DNA of 64,000 nt from Chloranthus sessilifolius (taxonomy: Eukaryota; Streptophyta; Magnoliopsida; Chloranthales; Chloranthaceae): contig CM037598.1 of NCBI GenBank assembly GCA_021018995.1, positions 71,752,671 through 71,816,670 on the forward strand, in the 5' to 3' direction. Numbering within the stretch: the first letter of the stretch is position 1; the number at the start of each line of letters is the position of its first letter. Below the pieces are notes generated by a model. It worked only from the letters and a program-made list of their open reading frames with translations. It was not told where the DNA came from and ran no database searches. Of this stretch, positions 20,178 through 31,568 are shown piece after piece. Both the position numbers and the translations under genes were made by a program.

Positions 20178-23100
20178 GTACTTTAACCGTGTATGAGAAA
20201 GGATGCTTCGTTGGATATGACGCTAGAGTGTTGATAGACCCAGGGTCTACCCACTCATTCGTCACTCCACGTTTTGCCAAGAGGATGAAGATTGTTCCAG
20301 AGGTGTTGGACTTCGTCCTATCTGTGTCTATTCCGACTGGAGAATTAATGGACACGGAGTTAGCTTGCAAATCCGTCATTGTAGCAGTTCGAGACCTAGA
20401 GGTGCATGAATTGGAAGCAAAATTGATACTGCTGGACATGCAGGGGTTTGATGTGATCCTTGGCATGGACTGGTTGGCGCAGCACAGTGCAACAGTCGAC
20501 TGCAAGAACAAGGTCGTCATTTTCAGACCCAACACAAGAAGATCATTTCGGTTTCAAGGAGTGAGGTCGTCATCTATGCCACTGATCTCAGCAGTAAGGG
20601 CCGAGAAAATGATCAGAAAAGGCTGCAGCGGTTACTTGGCATTCTTGAAGACGGATAAGGAAGAGAAGAATGTCATTTCGGAAATCGCAGTGGTACGAGA
20701 GTTTGAAGATGTGTTCCCAGACGAATTGTTAGGGTTACCTCCTGAGAGGGAAGTGAAATTCGCTATCGACTTAGCGCCAGGAACAGAGCCTGTCTCAAAG
20801 GCACCATATCGAATGGCTCCTACTGAGTTGAAGGAATTGAAAGAACAGTTACAAGAACTCATGGATAAAGGGTTTGTGAGACTGAGTGTGTCTCCTTGGG
20901 GAGCACCTGTCTTATTTGTAAAGAAGAAAGATGGGTCAATGCATTTATGCATTGACTATCGACAGTTAAACAAACTAACTGTGAAGAACCGATACCCGTT
21001 GCCGAGAATTGATGATTTGTTCGATCAACTGCAAGGAGCAAGGTATTTCTCTAAGATCGACCTCAGGTCGGGATACCATCAGTTGAGAGTTAAGGCCGAA
21101 GATATTCAGAAAACTGCATTCAGAACACGATATAGACACTACGAATTTTTAGTGATGCCGTTTGGGTTGACAAACGCACCGGCGTCGTTTATGGACTTAA
21201 TGAACCGGGTGTTTAAACCACATCTGGATTCTTACGTTGTAGTGTTTGTCGACGACATTCTGATTTATTCCAGGTCAGAAGAGGAGCATGAGAAGCATCT
21301 AAGACTCGCTCTACAAACTTTGCGTGAACACCAACTTTATGCCAAACTCAGCAAATGCGAATTTTGGTTAAAAGTGGTTAGCTTTTTGGGACATGTCGTC
21401 TCCAAGCATGGTGTCACAGTGGACCCAAAATCGGCAAGAGTGAATTGGGAACGACCTAAGACGGACCGATATCCGTAGTTTCCTTGACCGGCGTTACTAT
21501 CGACGCTTTTGTTGAGGGGTTTTCAAAATATCGGGACCTCTCACAAGACTTACAAGGAAGGATGAGATTCGAATGGAGTGAGGCGAGAAGAGTTTTCAAG
21601 AACTCAAATGAGACTCACTTCAGCTCGAAGATTAGCAATTCCTTCAGTGGGTGGGGATTCGCAAGGTACGATGATGCTTCAGTACAATGGTTTGGGTTGC
21701 GTGCTCAACCAACACAAGAAGGTGATAGCTACGGGTCAAGACAGCTTGAAAGAACATGAGAAGAACTATCCCACATGACCTAGAGCTCGCGGCAGATCAT
21801 ATTTATGCGTTGAAGATTTGGCGACACTATTTATACGGTGAGACCTTGAGATTTTCACCGATCATAAAAGCCTCATACTTGTTCACACAAAGGAACTAAA
21901 TATGAGACAACGCAGATGGATGGAGTTTCTTAGACCTGCTCCATACAAGATCATCCGTAAAGGCTAACGAGTAGCCGATGCCCTAAGTCGGAAGGGTCCA
22001 TACTGGCGCTTTGGTTTTGGGTATGCATAGATGGAAGTTGTTTGAAGATCTTTCGATGTATGATGCAAATTTTGAGCCACACGCTACAGGGGCCTTTTTG
22101 GCTAACATATCAGTGAGACCAGTAATATTCGAGCATATCCATGAGCTACAGATGAGGGACCCAGCGTTAATGAAGAGTCGTCAAGATGTAACTGAGGGCA
22201 TTAGATCAGATTTCTCAATCAAGGAGGATGGTTCCTTGTTGTTCAAGGGTCGACTCTGTATTCCGGATAATGTTGAGCTAAAGCGAACTATCCTTGACGA
22301 GTCGCACAAATCAAGTTACACGATACACCCATGCAGCACGAAAATGTACCAAGATCTGAAAAGGAATTACTGGTGGAGAGGTTTAAAACAAGATGTAGCA
22401 GAATACGTTTCACGATGTTTGACGTATCAACAAGTGAAGATTGATCATAGACACCCTGCAGGATTGTTGCAACCTCTACCAATACCAGAATGGAAATGGG
22501 AATCAATATCTATGGATTTCATCGTTGGACTACCGCGTACGGCAAAGAGATATAATGCCATCTGGGTAATCGTGGACCGACTGACCAAGTCAGCACACTT
22601 CCTACCTTACAACACGATGTATACAGCAGGAAAGCTAGCAGAACTCTATATGAAGGAAATAGTACGCCTACACGGGATCCCAAGTAGCATCATCTCCGAT
22701 CGAGATCTGTTATATACATCAAAATTATGGAAGAAGTTTCAGGAAGGAATGGGGACACGATTAGATTTCAGTTCAGCTTTCCATCCTCAATCAGACGGAC
22801 AAACAGAACGGGTAAATCAAGTAATAGAAGACATGCTCAGAGCTTGTATGTTGGAAATGCAAGAATCGTGGGATCAATATTTACCGTTAATCGAATTTGC
22901 ATATAATAACAGCTTTCAGACGAGCATCAGAATGGCACCATATGAAGCATTGTACGGAAGACGGTGTAAATCGCCCATCAATTGGGAGGAAACTGGTGAG
23001 AAATTTGTTTTAGGGCCCGAGTTGCTGGAAGAAAATGCCACAGTCGTCGGAATCATTAGGGAGAAACTTAAGTCGGCTCAAAGCGATGGAAAGCTACCGA

Positions 23101-23557
23101 TATCAAGCGGACCAGCGTCGATTATAAGGTGGGTGAACACGTGTTTGTCAAGGTGTCACCTATGAAGGGCGTGATGAGATTTGGAAAGAGGGGGAAATTG
23201 AGTCCACGATATCTTGGACCATTCAAAGTTTTGGGCCGAGTTGGCGAAGTTGCATATCGCATTGGCTTACCTCCGGTGTTCGATCGAGTACATAACGTTT
23301 TCCACGTTTCTATGCTCAGGAAGTATGTGAATGACCCTTCCCACATTTTGGAAGGTCAACCACTAGAGATGTGTGAAGACATGAGCATGATAGAAGAGCC
23401 GGCAGAGGTACTGGATAGAAAGGAACAAGTACTACGCACCAAAATCATTCCCTTAGTACTTGTTCGATGGAAGAATCATCCGACCGAAGAAGCAACATGG
23501 GAACGGGAGGCTGATGTCAAAGAACAATATCCCAAGTTGTTTGAGAGAGCCAATTAG
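20178..23557 (+). pseudogene. Pol of chromovirus A: PR, RT, RNase H, IN, chromodomain
   Basis: Protease carries the active-site region [11 protein letters not shown] (about 20227-20259) and later [13 protein letters not shown] spans 20750-21470 with [24 protein letters not shown] and catalytic FVDDILIYS (21247-21273). A frameshift near 21470 leads into RNase H, which is broken several times up to 21985. Integrase follows (22011-23100) with the HxxC-type zinc region degraded, MDFIVGLPR, ISDRDLLYTSKLW and the catalytic Glu in FHPQSDGQTERVNQ. After one more shift at about 23120 come the [20 protein letters not shown] block and a chromodomain ([31 protein letters not shown]) ending at the TAG at 23555-23557. 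The chromodomain places it among chromoviruses. Confidence 0.95.
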
Positions 23558-23790
23558 CTATGTTTGTAAATAGTGACGTCACATAACACTTTGATTTCAA
23601 GTATAAATTTCTATATATATATATATATATATATTTTTAGCTTAAACAGTTTGTTACGACGGACTCCTCATGCGTTTCCGATCACCGTGTCCATAAGAAA
23701 TGTTAGGGGTGAATTGGATCACAATGTTCCCGAATGTAAGAACGGAGGAAGGCATGATACGAGCGTATGGATGACAGAAATATGTTGATG

Positions 23791-24010
23791 GGCTCGCTCG
23801 GGCGGGACTTCACACTCGCTCCCGCGAGAGCTACATAAAATAACAAACCTGACGTATTCTGGGATCGCTCGAGCAAAGAATAGTGACCGCTCGAGCGAGG
23901 TGTATTACTCGCTCGCGCGAGGTTTCCAAGCCGCTCGAGCGAGGCCAAATTATTATACCAGTTACCATTCTGTGCTCGCTCGAGCGATAACTAACGACCG
24001 CTCGAGCGAG
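23791..24010 (+). repeat. Second CTCGCTCGAGCGAG array, upstream of ORF3
   Basis: Eight variants such as CCGCTCGAGCGAGG, CTCGCTCGGGCGGG and CTCGCTCGCGCGAGG occur between the end of pol and the internal TATA box. The motif is the one in this element's LTR, but the flanking sequence is different, so it is not simply a duplicated piece of LTR. Confidence 0.9.
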
Positions 24011-24017
24011 GACAGAC

Positions 24018-24026
24018 TATATATAG
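24018..24026 (+). promoter_or_regulatory. Internal TATA box for ORF3
   Basis: GACTATATATAGTGG lies directly after the palindrome array and 200 bases before the ORF3 ATG. The leader in between contains GAGGGTCTAGGGTTTT, typical of plant 5' leaders. In element B the order palindromes, TATA box (40467-40477), leader with GAGCTAGGGTTTGAG, ORF3 is the same. Confidence 0.6.
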
Positions 24027-24227
24027 TGGACAGAATGCTAAACACCCATTTCTTCTTCCCGCGAGGAGTTTGGTGCCGAGCGAGGGTCTAGGGTTTTCAC
24101 TTTCAAGCCTTTTCCGTCTGATTCAAATCGGATTCGAAAAATCCGAACCGTCCAAACCCTTTCGCTAGGTACAATCTACCTTCTCCACACTCCTTTACAT
24201 TTTTTTTTTTCTAACTCTAGAAATCTA

Positions 24228-25529
24228 ATGGCTTCTTCAAGCCCTAATCCCCAACTGAGGAAGCGAATGGCAACTCGGTCGCCATCATCGCGAAACAGGG
24301 CACCACAACAACAACAACCCCCACCACCACCACCACCCATCCCGATCCAACTAAATGATTGGTGGGGCACGAAAGAAATGGAAGCCGAGTGGGAAATTCA
24401 TCCCTCGTGCTTTATAGATCCGACATCCACAAAATGGACATCGGATTTCCTGACAAACCACCAACTCCGACCCTTACTTACACCATTTGGACCTCGGTAC
24501 TATCCGAGATTAGTCCGATTATTTTATCAAACCCTCAAAACCAATGTAAATGAGGACACCATCCTCGTCACAATTGACGGGAAGGATTTGTCTTTTGGAG
24601 GCGGCGATGTATCCGCCATCATGAACTGCCCTCTCACCTACACCCCGAGCCCAAACACTCAACCTCCACTTGTTGGGAACGTCGGGTTCCCGACGATCAT
24701 TGATGATATTACTGGCGGCGCGCCCGCATCGGGTCAATCCATCACCTGATCCTAGTTACCACCACACATGTAGTTTTTAGATATCATTTTCAAGAAAAAT
24801 TTACACCCTACCAGTCATGACCAAGAGCGTCGTGACACCATTTTACGAGCCTTGCACTCTGCCTTCCACAATAGGTGGTTTAGCGCTCCAATGGTCGTCA
24901 TTAAAGGCATGGTGCATGCCTATAAAAGAAATGTTAGGGGCGTTATCCCTCCACCGATCAACCGCCTCCCATACGCACGTCTTATATCCCGACTCCTCGA
25001 TGCACGTAATGGGAAGGATGGATTCAAGATCAACACCAGTGAGTTATCGTTTACCGATAACGTTGTACCCTACATAGCCCAAGACCTAAGCCGAAACCTA
25101 AAGGGGCTTCAAAACAGTGTAAACAAGAAAAGAGATCGTCAGGCTGCAAGGCAAGCACCACAGCCACCATCGACGGGATCAGCTACTCCCTCCACTGTGC
25201 CTCCACCAAATCTGCATACCACCAACACCAGTATGTTACGGGAGATCCTCCAACAGGTATGGGAGACCCGACTACATCAGCGGTTCCAGGAGGCGCTTCT
25301 CATCGACCTCATGGGCCAGGCATATCCGCAAACGTACCGACAGCGGGTTGCAACGATGAGAGATGCCATTTTTGGGACATCTAGTCCGGGCCAGGCTACT
25401 AGGACCACTACAGATGGTGCCACCCACGTCGGAGAGACCGTTGGTGATGGTGAGGGAGGCGATGCGGAGAGTGATGATGACGGGGACACAGGCGATGACG
25501 ACGATGATTACGAGGAGGGTGACGACTAG
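24228..25529 (+). pseudogene. ORF3 of chromovirus A, putative plant transposon protein-like
   Basis: A 434-codon frame starts MASSSPNPQLRKRMATRS and includes a poly-Gln and poly-Pro run. The core has RYYPRLVRLFYQTL, ILVTIDGKDLSFGGGDVSAI and, after three in-frame stops at 24747, 24753 and 24774, NRWFSAPMVVIKGMVHAY and NRLPYARLISRLLDA. The C-terminus is a Gln-rich helix region (MLREILQQVWETRLHQRF; LIDLMGQAYPQTYRQR) and a strongly acidic tail ending at 25529. The pattern of an FYxxL block, a GKxLSF block and a later IN-like block resembles the family named putative plant transposon protein; I recognise this by pattern only. It lies outside gag-pol with its own promoter-like sequence. Element B has a homologue. 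Function unknown. Confidence 0.8.
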
Positions 25530-25964
25530 GTCGCTATAGATATAACTTTCTTTTTGAAATATTGAGAGGTTAAAATTTTTTTTTGGTATGGTGAATGGTT
25601 GATACTGCTGTGACATGATTGTCACAAATTATAATTTCGTGGGCACGCTAAATATTTGATATATATATATATATATGTTTTTGATTAGATGAGTCGCTGA
25701 TAAAATAACTGTAGAACATGACAAAAGTTTTCATGCGTGATGTGGTATGAACATCATTTCAAATTCTGATAATAATCGTTTATCAGGTTCTAAACTCTTT
25801 CGGCTGTTTCAGGTGATTGTATTATTGTTTGGTACAAACACTTGTAATCTTTAAATAGGTTATTTCGGGTCACTAGACCATACGACTAACTAACAAATGG
25901 GTAATGATTTAACCAAGAACACAGCCGTAGAATATGTAGTAACATTACTTTAGGACATGATCGA

Positions 25965-25999
25965 TTTTCGAGGACGAAAATCTTATAAGGTGGGGTGAA
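25965..25999 (+). other. Hairpin and polypurine tract of chromovirus A
   Basis: TTTTCGAGGACGAAAA can form a 6-bp stem with a four-base loop and is followed by TCTTATAAGGTGGGGTGAA, the purine-rich primer site, immediately before the 3' LTR at 26000. Confidence 0.88.
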
Positions 26000-28199
26000 T
26001 GCAACAACCCCAGATTTTCGGATCCATACAAGCCATATGCCACGCACGTGTATGTGTGGTTCACAAGGAAACCTGGGTCAACATATACACACGGTGTGTA
26101 TATGTGTGTAACATACTATATTTTTCCTTCCTTTCACTATATAAGTGAAAGTGGAGAGAAGTCTCTCCCCTACGTAACATAATTTTAACCTAAATAGAGA
26201 GAGAGAAAGGAGAGTCTTGTAGAGAAGAAAGGCTAAGGCCTTGTTGGAGTGTAAACCGGTGGAAGACCTGGAGAGAAGGTCGGACCAGAAACGTAGAGAT
26301 CTCTTCGAAGTAACAGAAATTCGAACGTTAGATCGAACCGATTACGAGATCCGCTGATTTAGGTATGATATAATGCTTGATAAGTGCTTAGGTATGTTTT
26401 AATCATAACCTACAATGTATTGGGCAATGGCCGATTAATTATATTAAAGATTTAAAGAAATAGGATAGATTTCTTGAAGAATCACGGAGTGAAGGTTTCC
26501 GCTCCTCGCTCGAGCGATCTAAATGTCTCGCTCGAGCGAGGACAGAATATATATATACCTGAGAACAAAGTACGTTCTGGGCTCGCTCGAGCGAGACCTA
26601 TATTGAAGGAATAAGCTCGCTCGAGCAAGGTATCACTTTAGGCTTCAGACACCTCGTTTTAACCGCTCGAGTGAAGCTAGGCAAGCGCTCGAGCGAGGTT
26701 AAGAGGTCGCTCGAGCGAGGCTAAGCAACCTCTCGAGCGAGGCACCAAAACTAAATTAAAATACTTTTATACAAATATACCTCATGTGAACTATGCGCTC
26801 CAGGAGTGCTAGTGACCACTGGTGACCATTCTAAGGCATGTCCTTTCGCATGAAATGTAGGTTGACGTGAGATCAGTACGTGTCATCACTACGAGAAAGG
26901 ACCACTGGGTTTTGCCTTGAGGTAGGAAACCTTATCAAAACATGTACATTGTTCAATTTCTCATATGTGTAGTACAGATCTAATTGCTAAACTAAGTATC
27001 TCATCATGTCACATAAATAGAGCGTGCGTGTGTAGACTTCAGAAAATGAAGCCAGAGGTCCCAAGGGGACGCAAAAACTACAAGGTAAATACCTATATGA
27101 TACGATATATCAGTAGCATCCCAGGGGTGCAGATGAGAATCAGTGGGGAAAAGAAAGGTGATAAGGCCTAATATATTAAAAATTAGCACAATCACGGTGA
27201 ATAACTATATGTAAAGCACACTTGATATTTTTGTTATTTAAGGTTTGTTTATAATACCCCACCGACGTGGCGGGATACCCACGACTGACTCGGCAGGATA
27301 TCCGTGACCGGTACGGCGGTTAATCCGTATACAGTAGCACATCCCAGGGATGTAGATTTAAGAGTAGACCTCGCCACCTATGAAAAAGGGGCTTGGGCAG
27401 TATTCCCAGGGAATACAAATTTAATAACTGTCTAGTTAGACGACAATGGTGGGTATTCCATCAGGGCTCGATGCTATATTGCTCGGGGACTATTTAAGTT
27501 AAAGAGTTAAGTTATTAGGCCGAATTCACAACTAAACGAGTAAGGTGAGAAAGAACAAAACCATGCAAAGTAAGTAGTATTCATCATTTTCTTCAGTTAT
27601 TTCGATTGTCTTTCCAAATAGTAACATCAGATAAACTGTATTTTAAACTGCACAACATATATGTAAGAATTAATCTATATGTTCTTTAAGTTTCTCTACT
27701 GAGCTAGGATGTAGCTCACCCCTTAGACTATATGTCGCAGGTCCAACACTAGCGGCAACACAGGCTTCGAGAGACGTTGATCCAGAAGGTTCGGATTACG
27801 TGGCCGGAGAAGAGTTAGAACCTCCTCCTGAGGAATTCTTTTAGAAGTTCCTTACGTTTTGAGTGGTGAGTAGAGAGTACTTGTGGCTTGGCATGTCAAG
27901 TCCTTTCTTTTAAATGTAATTAAATATTATACCTTCCTTTTGGCGAACCATCGAGGGTGATAAGATTGTCATCAATGGTTCGGGACAGTTCCTCTGCTCA
28001 TGAATTGGCATGAGACCGGAACTGTCTGTTGGTTGCTAGACTTTATTGAAACATGGAGACTTAGTTAGTTTAAAGCTTTGGTATTTTAAATTGTTGGCTT
28101 TTACTTGTTACATGATGTTCCGCATAGATTTAAGGTGCATGACCTCGAGGGTCGTGCTGATGGCACGGATTTCAGAGTGATGAAATTTGGGCTGTCACA
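26000..28199 (+). repeat. 3' LTR of chromovirus A
   Basis: The 2200-base copy begins TGCAACAACCCC (second base pair of the end mutated from TGTAAC) and ends GCTGTCACA. It repeats all parts of the 5' LTR: inverted-repeat TATA box, CTCGAGCG array (26504-26742), hairpin 27701-27720, microORF ending at 27842-27844 and second hairpin. Confidence 0.94.
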
Positions 28200-28204
28200 T
28201 TTAC

Positions 28205-29384
28205 AAAATTAAGATGTAGTTACACGGTATTGCACTCTTCTAGAATTTGGGCGTCAATCAAAAACTAAAATTCTTTAATACAAATTTAATCTAAGTAACA
28301 ACTTTCTAAAATTTGGGCGTTAATCAAACTCTAGAAAACTGAAGATGAAAAGTAAAATAGTTACACAAATCTGCAACTTCCAACCTGAGTCGTCAATTCA
28401 AATTAAAACTTGAAGATGTTTACAAAGCAGTAAATAAAGCAAGTAAAATATAAACTAGAAAACAATAAAATTTATATCTTTCACCCCTTAGCTGCAGTCG
28501 TCAATTACATCTGACAAACTACGGATATCTACACTAATCTTCAGCTCACAATCGCAGTAGTCAATTGTTCTTGAGAAACCTTGGATATCTAATCTACAAA
28601 GCAATAAAAATCTACTCTAAATTTGATCGGAAGAAAACTCAACCTCAGTCGTCAATTGAAGCTGAGAATTCCTTCGATACCTTATTGCTACACTGGACTC
28701 TCTTATTTATAGATTATAAGGAGTCGGTTTACAAAGACTTCTAATTCTAATAAAAGAAATTACTAAAGTAAAAGTATCCTAATATAACTCTAATTCCTAA
28801 TTTTATTCTTCCTTGCTTTGAATGGTTGATATGCTTATGGATTGTTCTTTCTTTTCAGCAATCGAGATCTTCTAGGATCTCATCTTCATTAATCTTCTCA
28901 TATCCGTGATTCACTAGACTTCTAATTTTAAAAATCTTCTAATTATGTGCATGCCAGTGATAGTCTTCATGTGATCGGGTGCTAAGAGAGGCTTCTATTT
29001 TTGTAAAATTATAAATTACGATTTGTCTTTTTTTCTCATAGCTTTTCTCTTGACGATTTCGCACAACGAACAATCGCTTTTCCTTTATCGCCTTTCTTTC
29101 TGAAGCGTCTTGAAGAATCGTAAATTATGATTTCTTATTTTCTTCTTTAGTTCAGCGCAAAATCATCTTTTACGATTTTCTAGCTTTCAGCATATAGCAA
29201 ATCTTCTTTTATGCTCAATCATCATTCTTATTGCTTTTTGAGTTCATTTTGATGAATATTTACTGTTTGGCTCTCTTTTACTGATCTTCCTTAATATATG
29301 TACATCATTAACTTGCTAGTAGCAAACTAAGTCCTAGTAGCACTCAGTTAAGGGTGATAAATTGGTAGATTATGTGACTGATCA
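28205..29384 (-). repeat. 5' LTR of the Athila-like element, outer part
   Basis: It continues the LTR broken at 16316 and ends GACTGATCA at 29384 before the ATTAT duplication. The last 465 bases have no counterpart in the left LTR. No coding sequence is visible. Confidence 0.85.
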
Positions 29385-29389
29385 ATTAT

Positions 29390-29715
29390 CACAACCAATC
29401 CCTAGAAGACCCCTAATCCTCTACTTATCAGCCAACGATAAGGCAATGGGAGTAATTTTCAGATAGCATGATGAAGACGGCAAGAGAGAGAAGACTATTT
29501 ACTACCTCAGCAGAATAATGGTCGAGTACGAACGGAAATACACTATAATAGAGAAGACATGCCTCGCACTGGTGTGGGCCTCGACCAAACTACAACACTA
29601 CTTCGGAGCACACAAGATACTGTTACTAGCACGAATGGACCCTTTAAAGTATATATTCGAGAAGCCTGCCACGTCTGCAAAGATTGCTCGCTGGCATATG
29701 CTGTCACAAGAGTTC
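29390..29715 (+). pseudogene. Tat pol, segment II (RNase H)
   Basis: The frame resumes exactly where segment I ended: PIPRRPLILYLSANDKAMG, then one stop near 29465, then KTIYYLSRIMVEYERKY, TIIEKTCLALVWASTKLQHYF and KYIFEKPATSAKIARWHML. This is the RNase H that follows RT in Ty3/gypsy pol. It is cut at AGTTC (29711-29715) by solo LTR D. Confidence 0.93.
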
Positions 29716-29860
29716 TGTAACGATCTCCAGATTTGACACAATAGTGATGAGGGTCCGGTCAGGCATAGGGCTATGACCATGACTACTAAGTTAGCCCAGC
29801 CCAGCCCATTAGGATAAAGGATAAGTCTACTACCATCCATTGGAATCGTCGGATTTTAGA

Positions 29861-29897
<37 letters not shown>

Positions 29898-30763
29898 TAG
29901 GTATAAGTACTTGAAGTGAATCACTTGAAACGGCTAAAATGGGCTAGGAGCTTAAAAATAAAAAGGCTTATACACTGAGTAAATAGAACTGACTTGCATG
30001 CACGGTATCCTTTGCTTTGGCTTTCATGAGATACCTTCCATATATATCAGCTCAACACAGACCTTTAAACCCAAGAAGCATATAAGATGCTTTGCAGCTA
30101 TATGAAAAACACGACTCCAATGAGTCATTCGCCATCTCCATGCACGCAAGAGGCATTTCAGCTATTATAAAGAGTGATTTAGCAACTTGGTTCTATTCTT
30201 CGTAGCCTAGGATATTGAAACCAAGAAACAATCCTAGTCATATGTAAGAAAGCTACACCACCTTGAACCCTTGTACATCCCCCTGAGAACTTTCGAACTG
30301 AAACACCAATACGATCAACCGATGAGAATTAGTTTTCCGATATCAAGTGCGGTGCACGGCGTTGGCATCGTTACTAGTCCATCCATGAATCGATAAAAAG
30401 GTAAACATAAAGCGCTTTCCTAAATTAAAATTAACATATAAAGAATCCGAATATACTCCATGGTATGGATTCTATCATTAGCAAAATGAAATAGATTCTA
30501 CCGAGATAATTGCAATGGATGTACTCGAGATTTTCGCTATAGGCCTGATAAACTGATCTATATGGCTGAAAAATTTAGAGTTACTTCATGCTACCTTTAG
30601 AGATTTACATAGATATATATATTCATATAATATATATACATATATATTATAAATATATATATATATATACAGAGAGTATATATATATAAACAAAATAAAG
30701 TTACAAAGACACCAAAGTCGAAGAAGCTCACCTGAACCTCGGCAAGCCAAAAATATACAGACT

Positions 30764-30904
30764 TGCCGCGGCAACCTTATAGGGTTGCTACAGCAAGAAG
30801 GCCAGCTGAAGGGCTTGCCGCGGCAACCTCATAGGGTTGCCGCGGCAAAGGGTTGCCGTGGCAAGGTGCTTGTCGTGGCAAGCCTTGAGTGTTGCCGCGG
30901 CAAC
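30764..30904 (+). repeat. TTGCCGCGGCAA palindrome array in LTR D
   Basis: Copies at 30764-30775, 30816-30827, 30838-30849 and 30893-30904 are perfect; 30786-30797, 30854-30865 and 30871-30882 are variants (TTGCTACAGCAA, TTGCCGTGGCAA, TTGTCGTGGCAA). The variants differ mainly by C to T changes at CG sites, as expected from methylation-driven decay. Confidence 0.93.
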
Positions 30905-31568
30905 CTCCACCAGGACCGGAGTTTGGGCAGTACCTTGTGCACTTCGGACCTTGGGTCCATGTGGGGTCCAAATGGATCTATCTATGGGTCTTGGCCCATT
31001 TATTGTCAATTAAAACACAGTCATAATCTGACTCTTAATAGCAAGCTATTTATTTTATCGTAGATAGGTACAACATGGTGCACATATATAGTTCGCGCAA
31101 TTTAGCCAAGGGTGATGATCTTGACGCATTGCGCTCCCATCTGATCGAAGCAAATCAGGTAGGGAATATCTATTGATATTGTATATTTATAAGCATATCA
31201 CTTAGTTTTTCATAGAAGCTTTGATGAATATTCCATAATAGAAGAAAGTTTGAATTTTATTTGAACTAATAAACTTGATGGATTAGTTATGAAGTAAACG
31301 GACTTGATTAGCCATTAATCTGATGAGAAGCAAAATATTAATATGAGTATCAACAGCATCTAGTACACATTACATAAATCAGAAAGAAATTCGGTTACCA
31401 GCCTATGAGCATAAATCAGTTTTGTAATGCTATTATATATTTTAGTCCAGTACACATTGCAACATAAAATCATACAGGCAAATGCATATCCTTGGTCATT
31501 CTACGAGATTCAGTATTCAGATTTTGTTACTTTCAATGTTCTTGATACGTTATTGCTCTAGTTTAAAT

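Larger units (their letters stand above)
16317..28199 (+). mobile_element. Chromovirus A (Tekay-type Ty3/gypsy), complete structure
   Basis: The 11.9-kb element has LTRs at 16317-18521 (TGTAAC...TCACA) and 26000-28199, a perfect TTTAC duplication on both sides, a primer-binding site, gag, pol with chromodomain, an additional ORF3 and a polypurine tract. The two LTRs differ at scattered positions and small indels, so the insertion is not recent. In-frame stops and frameshifts in gag and pol show it is no longer autonomous. It sits inside the 5' LTR of the Athila-like element and is therefore younger than that insertion. Confidence 0.95.
2365..29384 (-). mobile_element. Athila-like Ty3/gypsy element (minus strand), heavily nested
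   Basis: The outer ends are TGTTCGG... at 2365 and ...GACTGATCA at 29384, flanked by ATTAT (2360-2364 and 29385-29389). Joining the flanks restores the Tat reading frame between NPPIL and the QPIPRRPL region. LTR sequence is present at both ends (2365-3381; 16019-16316 plus 28205-29384). A minus-strand primer-binding site lies at 15996-16012 and a truncated gag at 15140-15703. No pol of this element was found: the interior has been deleted or replaced by the gag-only element at 3382-13570 and the remnant at 13571-15139. Inserted inside its 5' LTR is chromovirus A. Confidence 0.85.

Noticed and set aside
20227-20259. Protease site with DPG in place of the usual DSG or DTG
   Set aside because: Both A and B have it, and to my knowledge DPG is common in this group of plant elements, so it is not a lesion.
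21484-21985. Short open frames between RT and integrase of A as separate genes
   Set aside because: They are frameshifted pieces of RNase H in its normal position in pol.
24169-24220. Mini-intron (GT...AG, 52 bases) directly before the ORF3 ATG of A, with a 57-base counterpart in B at 40271-40327
   Set aside because: The signals are acceptable and occur in both elements, but both intervals are shorter than typical minimum plant introns and lie outside the coding part. Kept as a possibility only.
26340-26360. Start codon of the two-exon microprotein in the 3' LTR of A
   Set aside because: The ATG of the 5' LTR is ACG here. Because the two LTRs were identical at insertion, it is unknown which is original, so the start was not used as strong evidence.
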